Assembly: GCA_014361455.1 (NCBI GenBank)
Contig: JACIVP010000003.1
Span: 1-64,000, forward strand
Length of the DNA stretch: 64,000 nucleotides
Direction of reading: 5' to 3'
Source of the DNA: Candidatus Methanosuratincola sp.
Lineage (GTDB): Archaea > Thermoproteota > Methanomethylicia > Methanomethylicales > Methanomethylicaceae
The notes below the pieces were generated by a model. The model was given only the letters and a program-made list of their open reading frames with translations. It was not told the origin of the DNA and ran no database searches. Each line of letters starts with the position of its first letter. Position 1 is the first letter of the stretch. This document shows positions 35,285 through 43,746 of this stretch, piece after piece. Position numbers and translations under genes: made by a program.

Positions 35285-36506
35285 GCTTCTTAAAGATGGG
35301 GTGGCTGCGTTGAAACTCAACAGTGAAGAGGAGCGGATGCTCGAGGGCATGGGCGGCCAGACTGCCAAGAAGGCCATGGAGCTGCTGGTGGCGATTGGGG
35401 AAGTGATGGGCGCGGAGAGGATGGTCAGGGTCACGAGTGCGCAGGTCTCAGGGGTCTCTTATGGGAACATAGGCGACGCGGGGGTGGAGTTCCTAGAGGA
35501 GTGGGCCGGGAACGGAGCCAAGGTGGTGATTCCAACCACCCTGAACCCTTGCGGGATGGACCTGGAGAGGTGGTCAGAGATGGGGATTGACGATGCTTAC
35601 CGCTCGAAGCAGATCAGGATCATCGATGCGTTCATGAGGATGGGGGTAAGCGCCACCTGCACCTGCACCCCTTACCTCGTGGGCAACCACCCCAAGTATG
35701 GAGAACATGTAGCATGGTCGGAGTCGTCTGCGATCTGCTACGCGAACTCTGTGATAGGGGCGAGGACGAATAGGGAAGGAGGACCTTCTGCGCTGGCGGC
35801 GGCGATCGTAGGCAGAACGCCCATGTACGGGCTCCACATGGAGGAGGGGAGGAGACCAACGGTCATAATAGATGTGGAGGCAGAGGTCAGGACTAGGCAC
35901 GACTTCAGCCTCCTCGGGTACGCAGTGGGCAGGAGGATCGGAACGGGAGTGCCCCTCTTCGTGGGGATAACCCGAGCAGACAAGAACCAGCTCAAGATAA
36001 TGTGCGCAGCCCTGGCGGCATCTGGTGGGATCGCGCTCTTCCACATACAGGGTATCACCCCGGAAGCCTGGAGGTACCAGCCCCAAGGGCTGGATCGGAT
36101 CCAGATCGGGGCAAGCGACCTGGAGGAGTGCAGGGAGGTGCTTAGCTCCGAAGGCGACCCCGATCTCTGCTGCATAGGGTGCCCCCACTGCAGTCTTGAG
36201 GAGATGGAGGAGGTCGCGCGGATGCTCAGGGGCAGGAGGGTCGCGAGGGGCAAGGCCCTCTGGGTCTGGACCTCGAAGGCTGTCAGGGACGAGGCGGAGA
36301 GGGCTGGGTACGTCCGCGAGATAGAGGAGGCTGGCGGGAGGGTCTTCTCAGATACGTGCATGGTAGTCTGCCCCCTGGAGAAGGCGGGCTTTTCGCACAT
36401 GGTCACGGACTCATGCAAGGCGGCTCACTACGTCCCCTCCACCGCCAGAATGAGGGCATCGGTGGCAGATCTCCGCGAGGCTGTGGCAATGGTGGTCGAG
36501 CCTTGA
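35265..36506 (+). CDS. Phosphomevalonate dehydratase large subunit (aconitase X / DUF521)
   Basis: This is the aconitase-X catalytic subunit that dehydrates (R)-5-phosphomevalonate to trans-anhydromevalonate 5-phosphate with an Fe-S cluster. Seen are VSGVSYGNIGDAGVEFLEEW, the cysteine segments TLNPCGMDLERW, ATCTCTPYLVGNHPKYGEHV, CCIGCPHCSLEEMEEV and SDTCMVVCPLE, all family hallmarks. ATG 35265 lies 20 bases inside the decarboxylase gene and its TGA overlaps the small-subunit start. Three genes are thus fused into one translational unit. Confidence 0.92.
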   Translation: MFRSTDELLKDGVAALKLNSEEERMLEGMGGQTAKKAMELLVAIGEVMGAERMVRVTSAQVSGVSYGNIGDAGVEFLEEWAGNGAKVVIPTTLNPCGMDLERWSEMGIDDAYRSKQIRIIDAFMRMGVSATCTCTPYLVGNHPKYGEHVAWSESSAICYANSVIGARTNREGGPSALAAAIVGRTPMYGLHMEEGRRPTVIIDVEAEVRTRHDFSLLGYAVGRRIGTGVPLFVGITRADKNQLKIMCAALAASGGIALFHIQGITPEAWRYQPQGLDRIQIGASDLEECREVLSSEGDPDLCCIGCPHCSLEEMEEVARMLRGRRVARGKALWVWTSKAVRDEAERAGYVREIEEAGGRVFSDTCMVVCPLEKAGFSHMVTDSCKAAHYVPSTARMRASVADLREAVAMVVEP

Positions 36507-36916
36507 TCGAGATCGTGCTCAGGGGCAGGGGTGTGGCGAAGTTCAGGGGCGAGGGCGAGGCGCTGGTCACGAGGCAGGGGATCTCGTTCTTCGGAGGCGT
36601 CGACCCCGAGATGGGGGTCGTAAGAGAGAGAGGACATGAGATCTTTGGAGCTGATATGACCGGTAGGGTCCTCGTCTTCCCAAAAGGCAAAGGGAGCACG
36701 GTCGGATCATACGTCCTCTACCAGCTGAGGAAGAACGGCCACGCCCCAGCTGCGATAATAAACGTCGAGACAGAGGCGATCATCGTGGCAGGCTGCATAC
36801 TCGCTGAGATCCCCCTAGTGGACAGGCTGGACGCCGACCCGATATCCACGATCAGGAACGGGGATTGGATCGAGGTGGACGGGCGCACAGGCTACGTTAG
36901 GGTTAGGAGGGGCTGA
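36503..36916 (+). CDS. Phosphomevalonate dehydratase small subunit (DUF126)
   Basis: The small swivelling domain partner of aconitase X. It contains GRGVAKFRGEGEALVTRQGISFFGG near the N-terminus and GRVLVFPKGKGSTVGSYVLYQL, the family's phosphate-binding-like loop, then AAIINVETEAIIVAGC and IPLVDRLD. It starts at TTG 36503, overlapping the large-subunit stop (TTGA), and gives a 137-residue product of normal length. Confidence 0.92.
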   Translation: MIEIVLRGRGVAKFRGEGEALVTRQGISFFGGVDPEMGVVRERGHEIFGADMTGRVLVFPKGKGSTVGSYVLYQLRKNGHAPAAIINVETEAIIVAGCILAEIPLVDRLDADPISTIRNGDWIEVDGRTGYVRVRRG

Positions 36917-37009
36917 GGCTGGAACGGCTGGTCAAATGGCTCCCGCAGCAGGTAGACGGCAAAAGTTAAGACAGGAGAGCATTATATCTTTCTTTGGTTG
37001 GGATGGGCG

Positions 37010-38269
37010 ATGGAGAGACCATGGGGCATGATCAAGGACCCGGTCCACGGCTACGTCCACATCACTGAGCCCGAGAGGGAGGCGATCGACACCCTTCCCC
37101 TCCAGAGGCTCAGGAGAATAAAGCAGCTCGTCTTTGCGGACTATGTCTACCCCGGGGCGAACCACACGCGCTTCGAGCACTCGGTGGGCGTGATGCACCT
37201 AGCTGGGCTGCTGGGCAAGACGCTTCCGATCAGCCTTGACAAGGACGAGGTGCAGAAAATAAGGCTGGCAGGGCTCTGCCACGACGTGGGCCATGGCCCA
37301 TTCTCGCACACGTTCGAGCAGGTCCTGATCAAGAGGCTGAACAAGACCCATGAGGATCTCACGCCATGGATCGTGAGGGGGACCGAGCTGAGCGAGATCA
37401 TCTCCAAGCACGGTTATAGCCCAGACGAGGTCGCGGACCTGGCAGTCGGCAGGGACCAGAGGGCGAGGGCGTTTATGAACCAGATAATATCGAGTGCCGT
37501 CGATGTCGATAAGATGGACTTCATCTCGAGGGACACGTACCACACAGGCGCCGAGTACGGGAAAGTCGACATCTACAGGCTGATATACACGATGGACGTG
37601 ATCGAAGAGACGCTCGTCGTTGACAGTTCGGCGCTCGCAGCCCTCGAAGCATTCCTAATTGCCAGGGTAGAGTCGTTCAGGACTATCTACTACCACAAGA
37701 CGGTTAGGTCGGCACAGATCCTACTTGTGAGGGCGCTCGAGGCGGCGGAGGAGGAGCTCGGGCTGTGCAGCTTCGAGATCCCGGACGAGTACCTCGAGCT
37801 CGACGACTACAGCGTCTGGGCGGAGTTGAAGGGGTGTGAGAAGTCGGCGCAGATCATCAGGGACCTCGAGTGCAGGAGACTGCTCAAGTGCGCGTACGAG
37901 AGGGAGCTGCAGGCTGAGGACAAGTCGATCTCTGGGCTCTTCAGCCTAGACGGGATAAGGAGGGAGGTCGAGTCAGAGATTGCCGACCTGGCAGGGATAC
38001 CGGCTTCCAACGTCTTTATAGACACGCCTTCGCTCCCATCAATACCCTACTTCCACAAGCTATCCCTCGATCCGATGGAGATACCGGTGGTCGACGCCGC
38101 AGGGAAGGATGTGTTGAAGGCGACTAAGATCTCCAAAATAATCGAGGTGCTGAAGGGGTTCATGAATATAGTCAGGGTCTACACGCACGAAGGGGACAGG
38201 GAGAGGGTTAGGGAGGCTGCCGAGAAGATACTCGGGCGGCTCCCGGAGGCCGCTAGGGTATCATACTGA
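37010..38269 (+). CDS. HD-domain phosphohydrolase (dGTPase/SAMHD1-like)
   Basis: The protein resembles the archaeal/bacterial HD phosphohydrolases related to dNTP triphosphohydrolases. It begins IKDPVHGYVHITEPEREAID, followed by the metal-binding motifs H (TRFEHSVGVMHLA), HD (GLCHDVGHGPFSHTFE) and D (VDVDKMDFISRDTYHTG). The 419-residue size agrees. A dNTP-controlling role is an inference. ATG 37010 is preferred; an AT-rich TATA-like ATTATATC (36980-36988) sits about 25 bases upstream, so translation from a nearly leaderless mRNA is plausible. Confidence 0.85.
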   Translation: MERPWGMIKDPVHGYVHITEPEREAIDTLPLQRLRRIKQLVFADYVYPGANHTRFEHSVGVMHLAGLLGKTLPISLDKDEVQKIRLAGLCHDVGHGPFSHTFEQVLIKRLNKTHEDLTPWIVRGTELSEIISKHGYSPDEVADLAVGRDQRARAFMNQIISSAVDVDKMDFISRDTYHTGAEYGKVDIYRLIYTMDVIEETLVVDSSALAALEAFLIARVESFRTIYYHKTVRSAQILLVRALEAAEEELGLCSFEIPDEYLELDDYSVWAELKGCEKSAQIIRDLECRRLLKCAYERELQAEDKSISGLFSLDGIRREVESEIADLAGIPASNVFIDTPSLPSIPYFHKLSLDPMEIPVVDAAGKDVLKATKISKIIEVLKGFMNIVRVYTHEGDRERVREAAEKILGRLPEAARVSY

Positions 38270-38292
38270 CCCGGCACCAGTTCTTACACCGA

Positions 38293-38901
38293 CTATGATA
38301 TGACCGAGATGAGCAAGGGGAGAGCTCTTCTGACGATCTGGGCATGGACCTCTTCGACTGGACAGGAGGCGCTCACGACCTCGTGGCCCTTCTTGCCCGC
38401 CCTCTCCAAGAACTTCTGTCTCACCTTATTCAGGAAATCGACCTGCTCGTAACGCTCAGGGGGTGACCCTTTCCTTTTCAGCGAAACCTCGGGGTCAATG
38501 TCCATTATTATAGTCAGATCCGGCTTTAGCGCAAACCTGTTGATCGCCAAGATCCACCTCTCCTCGATCCCTTGGGCACATTGGTAGGCGACAGAGGACT
38601 CCAAGTACCGATCCGAGACGACTATCTTGCGGTCCGACAGTGCCGGCTTTATGAATTGTTCGACATGGTCTGCTCGATCCGCTGCGAATAGGAGGGCATC
38701 AACCACGGGGGAGCCGGAAGGCTGGGCAAGGGATCGCCTGATGGCAGGCTCAATGAAGCCATTGGGGTTTGGCTCCTTGGTCGCGAATGTCCTAAAGCCC
38801 TTTTCCTCAAACAGATCCACGAGGAGGCGGGTCTGCGTCGACAATCCAGCCCCGTCCACGCCCTCCAGGGCGATGAAGATTCCCCTCTTGAGATCAGGCA
38901 T
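38293..38901 (-). CDS. tmk: Thymidylate (dTMP) kinase, variant P-loop
   Basis: dTMP kinase makes dTDP for DNA synthesis. IFIALEGVDGAGLSTQTRLL is the expected P-loop region, but the Walker A lysine is replaced by leucine (GAGLST instead of GxGKST). The rest is regular: TKEPNPNG, LLFAADRADHVEQFI, VVSDRYLESSVAYQ (DRY motif) and the LID-like LKRKGSPPERYEQ. I believe similar GLST/GLTT P-loops occur in some crenarchaeal dTMP kinases, so it may be functional with altered ATP binding. It faces the convergent HD gene with a 23-base gap. Confidence 0.82.
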   Translation of the reverse strand: MPDLKRGIFIALEGVDGAGLSTQTRLLVDLFEEKGFRTFATKEPNPNGFIEPAIRRSLAQPSGSPVVDALLFAADRADHVEQFIKPALSDRKIVVSDRYLESSVAYQCAQGIEERWILAINRFALKPDLTIIMDIDPEVSLKRKGSPPERYEQVDFLNKVRQKFLERAGKKGHEVVSASCPVEEVHAQIVRRALPLLISVIS

Positions 38902-38967
38902 GGGATCAGATCTGGGGGCGATCTGATTATATGCCTATCCCAATCAAGATCTTCCCGGTGATACAGA

Positions 38968-39732
38968 TTGCCCTCTTTAGCCAGGAGGGAAGGGGAGACG
39001 CTCCTGAAGTTCTTCGCTAGCAGGGGAACAGGAGATGCAGGCATAAGTATCGTAGCGGACCGGAGGGAGGGGGCATCCCAGACAGCAAAGGCGCTGGTTG
39101 CACTTGGCGCCCGTGTGGAGTACAGAACGCTAAAGGTCGGCGACTACATCGTCTCCGAGGGGGTCGCGATAGAGAGGAAGACGCAGGCAGACTTTGCGGC
39201 GTCGATAGTGGACAGGCGGCTCTTCTCGCAGGCGCAGGCGCTGAAGGAGTGCTACCCCCGACCGATCATCCTTTTAGAGAAAAATGGTAACGCGGAGACT
39301 GGCGTCTCTAAAGAGGCAATTAGGGGCGCAGTAGCAAGCATGGTCCTGGACTTCGGGATCCCGGTGATCACTGCGGATGGACCCGAGGATGCGGCGGGTT
39401 TCATAGTTGTGATAGCAAGGAGGGAACAGAAACACACCGGCGTGGCACCGGGCGTGAAGGACAGGAGGCGCCCAAAGACCCCGGACGAGGAGAAGGAGTA
39501 CGTCGTTGCCAGCCTTCCGATGATCGAGGTCTCCACGGCAAGGAGGCTCCTAGCGAAGTTCGGGACTGTGCAGGCGGTCTTCTCTGCCAGCGAGGAGGAC
39601 CTTCAGAGGGTCGAGAAGATCGGCCCAAAGAAGGCGAAGAGGATCAGGGAGGTCTCCTCGACGCTCTATGGCAGATCCATGGGTGACCCGCGTAGGGATC
39701 AGGATAACTCGCCAGAGAGTGGATCGGGCTAG
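38968..39732 (+). CDS. XPF/ERCC4-type structure-specific endonuclease without helicase domain
   Basis: The nuclease domain has ISIVADRREGASQT, then VAIERKTQADFAASIVDRRLF (the ERK-x3-D catalytic motif). Tandem helix-hairpin-helix motifs follow (ASLPMIEVSTARRLLAKFGT and VEKIGPKKAKRIREV). With 254 residues and no helicase domain it is the crenarchaeal XPF type, not euryarchaeal Hef. It should cut 3'-flap and branched DNA together with PCNA. The start is TTG 38968. Its 3' end overlaps the convergent zinc-protein gene by four bases. Confidence 0.9.
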   Translation: MPSLARREGETLLKFFASRGTGDAGISIVADRREGASQTAKALVALGARVEYRTLKVGDYIVSEGVAIERKTQADFAASIVDRRLFSQAQALKECYPRPIILLEKNGNAETGVSKEAIRGAVASMVLDFGIPVITADGPEDAAGFIVVIARREQKHTGVAPGVKDRRRPKTPDEEKEYVVASLPMIEVSTARRLLAKFGTVQAVFSASEEDLQRVEKIGPKKAKRIREVSSTLYGRSMGDPRRDQDNSPESGSG

Positions 39733-40082
39733 CGCTTGGAGTTCCGGACCTTACCGAGGAGATCAAAGAGCGCGGATAGGATCCTGACCTCCTTTTCTAT
39801 CTCCAATATGTCACTGGTCTTCTCGAGCTCGGACTGTATCTCTGAGATCTTGCCCATCAGAACATCCTCGAGGCTCGAGACCACTACCGAATGCGCTGCA
39901 ACCCTCTCAGTCTCCGTGGCCTTGGCGAAGACTACCCTCCTCCCGCAGCCAGGGCAGACCACCTCGCCGCTAGAGAATCGGAAGAGGGGCGTCTTGCACT
40001 CTGGGCAGGACTGGGGGAGCATTGTCGCTCCCTCCCTGAGGAGCTCTGCCATGCGCTTGACCTGTGAGTCCCTATCGCTCAT
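39729..40082 (-). CDS. Sjogren's syndrome/scleroderma autoantigen 1 (Sssca1) family zinc protein
   Basis: The 117-residue protein has VKRMAELLREGATMLPQSC, a helix leading into a C4 zinc ribbon (CPECKTPLFRF ... VVCPGCGRRVVF), followed by a long coiled-coil-like helix. This is the autoantigen p27 family, whose archaeal function is not established. It is divergent from the UPF0147 gene, with a shared 65-base AT-rich promoter region. Confidence 0.85.
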   Translation of the reverse strand: MSDRDSQVKRMAELLREGATMLPQSCPECKTPLFRFSSGEVVCPGCGRRVVFAKATETERVAAHSVVVSSLEDVLMGKISEIQSELEKTSDILEIEKEVRILSALFDLLGKVRNSKR

Positions 40083-40147
40083 AAAACCACACAGAATAAA
40101 GGAAATAAGGAAGATTATATGCTTATTTGCTGAAAAGGTGGTTCAAA

Positions 40148-40402
40148 ATGAGCAGCGATAAGATGACTCAGGCAATCAATGTCCTCCAGAGGATAGCCGA
40201 CGACAACGGGGTACCCAGGAACATCAGAAGGGCGGCATCAGAGGCGATGAAGACATTGCAGGGCAAGGCATATACAGACGCGGTCAAGGCTGCGAATGCG
40301 ATCAGCATACTCGAGGAGTGCGGGCAAGACCCAAACATGCCGCTCTTCGCCAGGACGGCGATCTGGCAGGCAATAAGCATACTCGAGCAGGTCAAGGACT
40401 GA
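40148..40402 (+). CDS. UPF0147 family protein
   Basis: A small all-helical archaeal protein of unknown role. The 84-residue product shows INVLQRIADDNGVPRNIRRAA and ISILEECGQDPNMPLFARTAI, the family signature. ATG 40148 is preferred over the upstream in-frame codon because the family starts near MTQAINVLQ. It ends seven bases before the convergent IMPase/FBPase stop. Confidence 0.9.
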   Translation: MSSDKMTQAINVLQRIADDNGVPRNIRRAASEAMKTLQGKAYTDAVKAANAISILEECGQDPNMPLFARTAIWQAISILEQVKD

Positions 40403-40408
40403 TCTTTT

Positions 40409-41236
40409 TCAACGCTGTCCGACGACGCTTCTTCTCATCATGGAAAGGGCTTCCCTGCAGGTCTTCTCTGCACCGGCAACCAGCCCGACCCGCTCCTTCA
40501 GGTTGAGGCTGCAGTCTAGGTCGTTGCCATCGAGGTCCAAGACCTTTGCGCCAGCCTCCCTGAGTATCAGGACGGAGGCTGCGATGTCAGTGACCCGCAG
40601 GAGGCAGCGGTTGTCGAGGTAGAAGTCGAGGGCGTCGCATGCCGTGTAGCAGAGCCCGAGAGCTGCCGACCCGAGGTTCCGTATATGCTTCACAGAGAGG
40701 AGGACTGGGAGGACATCGTAGACCTTTTGAGGGTTGCCCCGGACGTTGAAGTCCACTCCTGCGAGGGATTGGGATATCGCTGTGCCATGGTTCGCCATGA
40801 TCGGAGACCCATCCAGGAAGGCGCCCGCCCCCCTCTCTGCCCAGAAAATCCTCCTTGAAGGTATCTCCATCACGACGGCGGATTCGACGTCCGAGAGGCG
40901 CGGACCACGCGCCAATGCTATCGAAAAAGAGTAGAGGGCGATCCCTCGCGTCGCGTTCGTGGTTCCGTCCACTGGGTCCAGGACCACGAGCGGGTAGTCC
41001 TCGCCGCCGAATTGCCTGAAACCAAGCTCCTCGCTGAGGAGACCGCCCCTGAATCCTGAAGACTCTAGGTACAAGACCGCGGCATCCTCCGCAACCTTGT
41101 CTATCATCTTGGTCAGGTCTCCACTGGCCCCTCTCTTCACCACCTCGCGGAGGGCAGAAGGGGAAGACTGTGTAGAGAGGCGCGATACTGCTGAAAACTC
41201 GGATGTGCAGATGCCTTTTAGGAGGTCCAGACTCAT
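40409..41236 (-). CDS. Inositol monophosphatase / fructose-1,6-bisphosphatase family phosphatase
   Basis: Archaeal members of this Mg2+-dependent family hydrolyse inositol-1-phosphate and often fructose-1,6-bisphosphate. Metal ligands are visible in LLSEELGF, VLDPVDGTTNATRG (the DPxDGT motif) and LRVTDIAASVLILREAGA. Its 275 residues fit. The exact substrate cannot be told from sequence. The gene is divergent from the tRNA-Leu gene, with a 42-base gap. Confidence 0.9.
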   Translation of the reverse strand: MSLDLLKGICTSEFSAVSRLSTQSSPSALREVVKRGASGDLTKMIDKVAEDAAVLYLESSGFRGGLLSEELGFRQFGGEDYPLVVLDPVDGTTNATRGIALYSFSIALARGPRLSDVESAVVMEIPSRRIFWAERGAGAFLDGSPIMANHGTAISQSLAGVDFNVRGNPQKVYDVLPVLLSVKHIRNLGSAALGLCYTACDALDFYLDNRCLLRVTDIAASVLILREAGAKVLDLDGNDLDCSLNLKERVGLVAGAEKTCREALSMMRRSVVGQR

Positions 41237-41242
41237 ACCTGT

Positions 41243-41253
41243 TAAAAATATAT
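41243..41253 (+). promoter_or_regulatory. TATA box of tRNA-Leu
   Basis: The AT-rich core TTAAAAATATATG is centred about 27 bases before the mature 5' end at 41279. A second AT stretch at 41261-41268 (TTATAAAT) lies too close for the normal distance. Confidence 0.55.
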
Positions 41254-41278
41254 GTAACTCTTATAAATAGTAGGGCAA

Positions 41279-41363
41279 GCGGGGGTCGCCAAGTCAGGTC
41301 AAAGGCGCAAGGCTCAGGACCTTGTGGCGAAGGCCTTCGTGGGTTCAAATCCCACTCCCCGCA
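41279..41363 (+). tRNA. tRNA-Leu (anticodon CAG)
   Basis: A class II tRNA of 85 bases. Acceptor stem GCGGGGG pairs with TCCCCGC (one G-T pair) with discriminator A. The anticodon stem CAAGG/CCTTG encloses CTCAGGA, giving anticodon CAG for CUG codons. A long variable arm (TGGCGAAGGCCTTCG) and T arm GTGGG-TTCAAAT-CCCAC follow. CCA is not encoded. The sequence just downstream is T-rich and marks the change to an AT-richer accessory-looking segment. Confidence 0.95.
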
Positions 41364-41931
41364 CTCAAGATTGCCTGTTTGTGTCTGTTTTTTAGCGGTT
41401 TTTCCTAAATAATCCAAAATTATTACCTTTTGTTTTTTAGTTGGCTTTTGATTTAGTAACAAGGTTTAAATTCTCGGTTTTATATGATCAGTATGGAAGC
41501 TGAACCATGGTGCAGTTGATGAACTAGAAACTACCTGCGCTAGGCGACCATAAGTATAACAGGCTTTGGGGTGTCGTGAAGGTAGGATAAGCAAGAGCGC
41601 TGTCTACAACACTCTGTCCGCATGTTTGATGAGGCGGTTATTCCAGTGCACTAAGGGGCCAATTTACGAATTTGAGGATTTAAGGAAAGAGCCGGGATCA
41701 TGCAGACCACTATGCCAGATAATCTCTACGTGAGGCTAGAAGTAGGTAAGATACCATGACGGATGAAAAAACTTAAGGCATGAGAAATAATTTCTGGACA
41801 TGAGGAGCGGAGAGAAGCACGGCAAGGCAAAGACTGCTTGTTCTTCAATGGAAAAAACAGAGATTCTGTCTGAGCATCCAATGCCTGGACCGAAGGTTAT
41901 CAAAAAACACAAAAAAAGAGGGGGCAGGAAA
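41364..41931. other. AT-rich region after tRNA-Leu with a possible regulator relic
   Basis: The first 90 bases are T-rich (a likely terminator zone). At 41587-41733 one frame reads ISKSAVYNTLSACLMRRLFQ then CTKGPIYEFEDLRKEP and stops, which looks like the winged-helix end of a TrmB-type regulator. No start or complete gene is present. A long in-frame extension upstream of panE (from 41800) is not conserved-looking. I see no duplicated tRNA 3' end that would mark an integration site. Confidence 0.35.
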
Positions 41932-42822
41932 ATGCGTTCGATCTTCCAAAAAATTTTTGTTTTAGGTGCCGGAGCAATTGGAAGCGCCTTAGGCGCTTTT
42001 CTGTCACAGAAAAAGGATGTGACATTGATTGGAAACAAAGCTCACGTAGACGCCATCAATACGCATGGATTAATTATTAGAGGGGAGATCAATAGAAGAT
42101 TTTCAACCAAGGCCGAAACCAGCATTAAGGAAGTTCCTCCCAGCTCCCTGATCATACTGACTACCAAGGCTCAGGATTCAGCTGAAGCGATCACTGGCAT
42201 AAAGCCCTTGTTAAAGAGAGGCACAGTCATTTTGGTTTTGCAAAACGGATTCGGAATCAAAGAGATCATTGAGGGGATTGTTGGGGATGAAATCGAAGTT
42301 GTGAGAGGCTTGGTTCTGATGGCTGCGGAATTTTTTGAGCCGGGGAAAATAACATTTTGGGATGGAGAGATAATCATTGAAGCTACCGAAACCGGAGAGA
42401 GAATTGCCACATTGCTCCGTGAAAGCGGGCTGAGAACAAGAATTTCAGAAGACATAAAAAAGGACGAATGGGGTAAACTGGTTGTTAACTGTGTAATAAA
42501 CCCCTTAACAGCAATTCTTAGAGTAAGAAACTACGAAATTGGTGTAGATATCCTAAAAGGAATCAGACACAGAATTGTCCAAGAATGCATTGAAGTTGGA
42601 AAAGCTGAAGGAATGAATTTTGAACCAGATCTAGAAAGGGACATAGACAGTAAAATTTTGAGTTATAAAAATTACTCTTCAATGTCTCAGGACATCATCA
42701 ATGGGAAGAAAACCGAGATTGATTTCCTGAATGGAAAGATTTTTGAGCTCGGAAAGAAACACGGTATTCCGACACCCGTCAATGAAACACTAGTAGGTCT
42801 GATCAAATTCCTGGAGGCTTGA
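41932..42822 (+). CDS. panE: 2-dehydropantoate 2-reductase (ketopantoate reductase)
   Basis: PanE reduces ketopantoate to pantoate with NAD(P)H. The Rossmann motif is FVLGAGAIGSALGAFLS near the N-terminus; the C-terminal domain has DEWGKLVVNCVINPLTAILR and the substrate-site region NGKKTEIDFLNGKI. ATG 41932 follows GGGGCAGGA, giving 296 residues; the longer reading from 41800 adds a lysine-rich tail unlike the family. Codon use is AAA/GAA/ATT-rich, unlike the upstream genes, suggesting acquisition. It overlaps the start region of panB. Confidence 0.92.
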   Translation: MRSIFQKIFVLGAGAIGSALGAFLSQKKDVTLIGNKAHVDAINTHGLIIRGEINRRFSTKAETSIKEVPPSSLIILTTKAQDSAEAITGIKPLLKRGTVILVLQNGFGIKEIIEGIVGDEIEVVRGLVLMAAEFFEPGKITFWDGEIIIEATETGERIATLLRESGLRTRISEDIKKDEWGKLVVNCVINPLTAILRVRNYEIGVDILKGIRHRIVQECIEVGKAEGMNFEPDLERDIDSKILSYKNYSSMSQDIINGKKTEIDFLNGKIFELGKKHGIPTPVNETLVGLIKFLEA

Positions 42823-42824
42823 AT

Positions 42825-43592
42825 ATGGAGCTCGACGCGTTTAGGAACGGCAAGGGGAAGGGCAAAATAATAATGCTGACGGCCTACGATTATCAAATCG
42901 CTAGAATATTAGACGAGGCAGGAATTGACCTTATTCTGGTCGGAGACAGCCTGGGGATGGTAGTTCAAGGGCACATGGATACAAGAAGCGTAACCATGGA
43001 AGATATGATCTATCACACGCAATCCGTGGCTAGAGGGGCCAAAAAAACTCCAATCATTGTAGATATCCCCATAAACTGCGATGAAACACCAAAAGACGCG
43101 TTAGAAAACGCACGACGGCTTTTGAAAGCTGGAGCGCATGGAGTAAAAATCGAGGGGAATAAGCCTGAAGTTATAGAAGCCTTATTAAAAGAGGGCATCC
43201 CGGTGATGGGGCACCTCGGGCTCTTGCCCCAAACGGCACCAAGCTACCGTCTAAAAGGCAAACAGCCCGACGAAGCCGAGAAAATCTTTCAGGACGCTCT
43301 AGAAGTGGACAAATTGGGCGTTTTCAGCATTGTGTTAGAGTGCATCCCTGAAGGTCTTGCTAGGAGAATTACAGAAGCAGTAGGTGCCCCAACAATAGGA
43401 ATCGGCGCTGGAAAATACTGCGATGGTCAAGTCCTAGTGATAAATGACATGTTGGGGCTTGACTTGAGTTTCACTCCGAAGTATCTTAAACGATACACAA
43501 ACCTAAATCAGATAATAAAAGAGGCTGTTGGAAAGTTCAAGGAAGAAGTAAAAAACGGAAAATACCCTGACGAAGAGCACACCTACCAATAA
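42825..43592 (+). CDS. panB: 3-methyl-2-oxobutanoate hydroxymethyltransferase
   Basis: PanB makes ketopantoate from 2-ketoisovalerate and methylene-tetrahydropterin. The sequence shows IIMLTAYDYQIARILDEAGI, ILVGDSLGMVVQGHMDTRSV, GAHGVKIEGN, GHLGLLPQTAPSYR and PTIGIGAGKYCDGQVLVIND, all conserved. ATG 42825 lies seven bases after GGAGG (42813-42817). It shares the AT-rich composition of panE; together they feed pantoate to the pantoate kinase encoded at 27806. Confidence 0.95.
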   Translation: MELDAFRNGKGKGKIIMLTAYDYQIARILDEAGIDLILVGDSLGMVVQGHMDTRSVTMEDMIYHTQSVARGAKKTPIIVDIPINCDETPKDALENARRLLKAGAHGVKIEGNKPEVIEALLKEGIPVMGHLGLLPQTAPSYRLKGKQPDEAEKIFQDALEVDKLGVFSIVLECIPEGLARRITEAVGAPTIGIGAGKYCDGQVLVINDMLGLDLSFTPKYLKRYTNLNQIIKEAVGKFKEEVKNGKYPDEEHTYQ

Positions 43593-43746
43593 CACATTTG
43601 GGGCGGAGCAAGCAAAGCCAAATGAACGAGCCGCCTGTTGACACTCACCCTGCCTAAAGTCGGTAGTTTTCTTGCGGATAATTTATAAAAATGGGACAAA
43701 AAAGGACGCCCAAAAAATGGGCGGGGTGATGGATGGCGCGGGCTGG

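Noticed and set aside
41800-41931. N-terminal extension of panE with a lysine-rich segment
   Set aside because: Ketopantoate reductases begin at the Rossmann strand; ATG 41932 has its own ribosome binding site.
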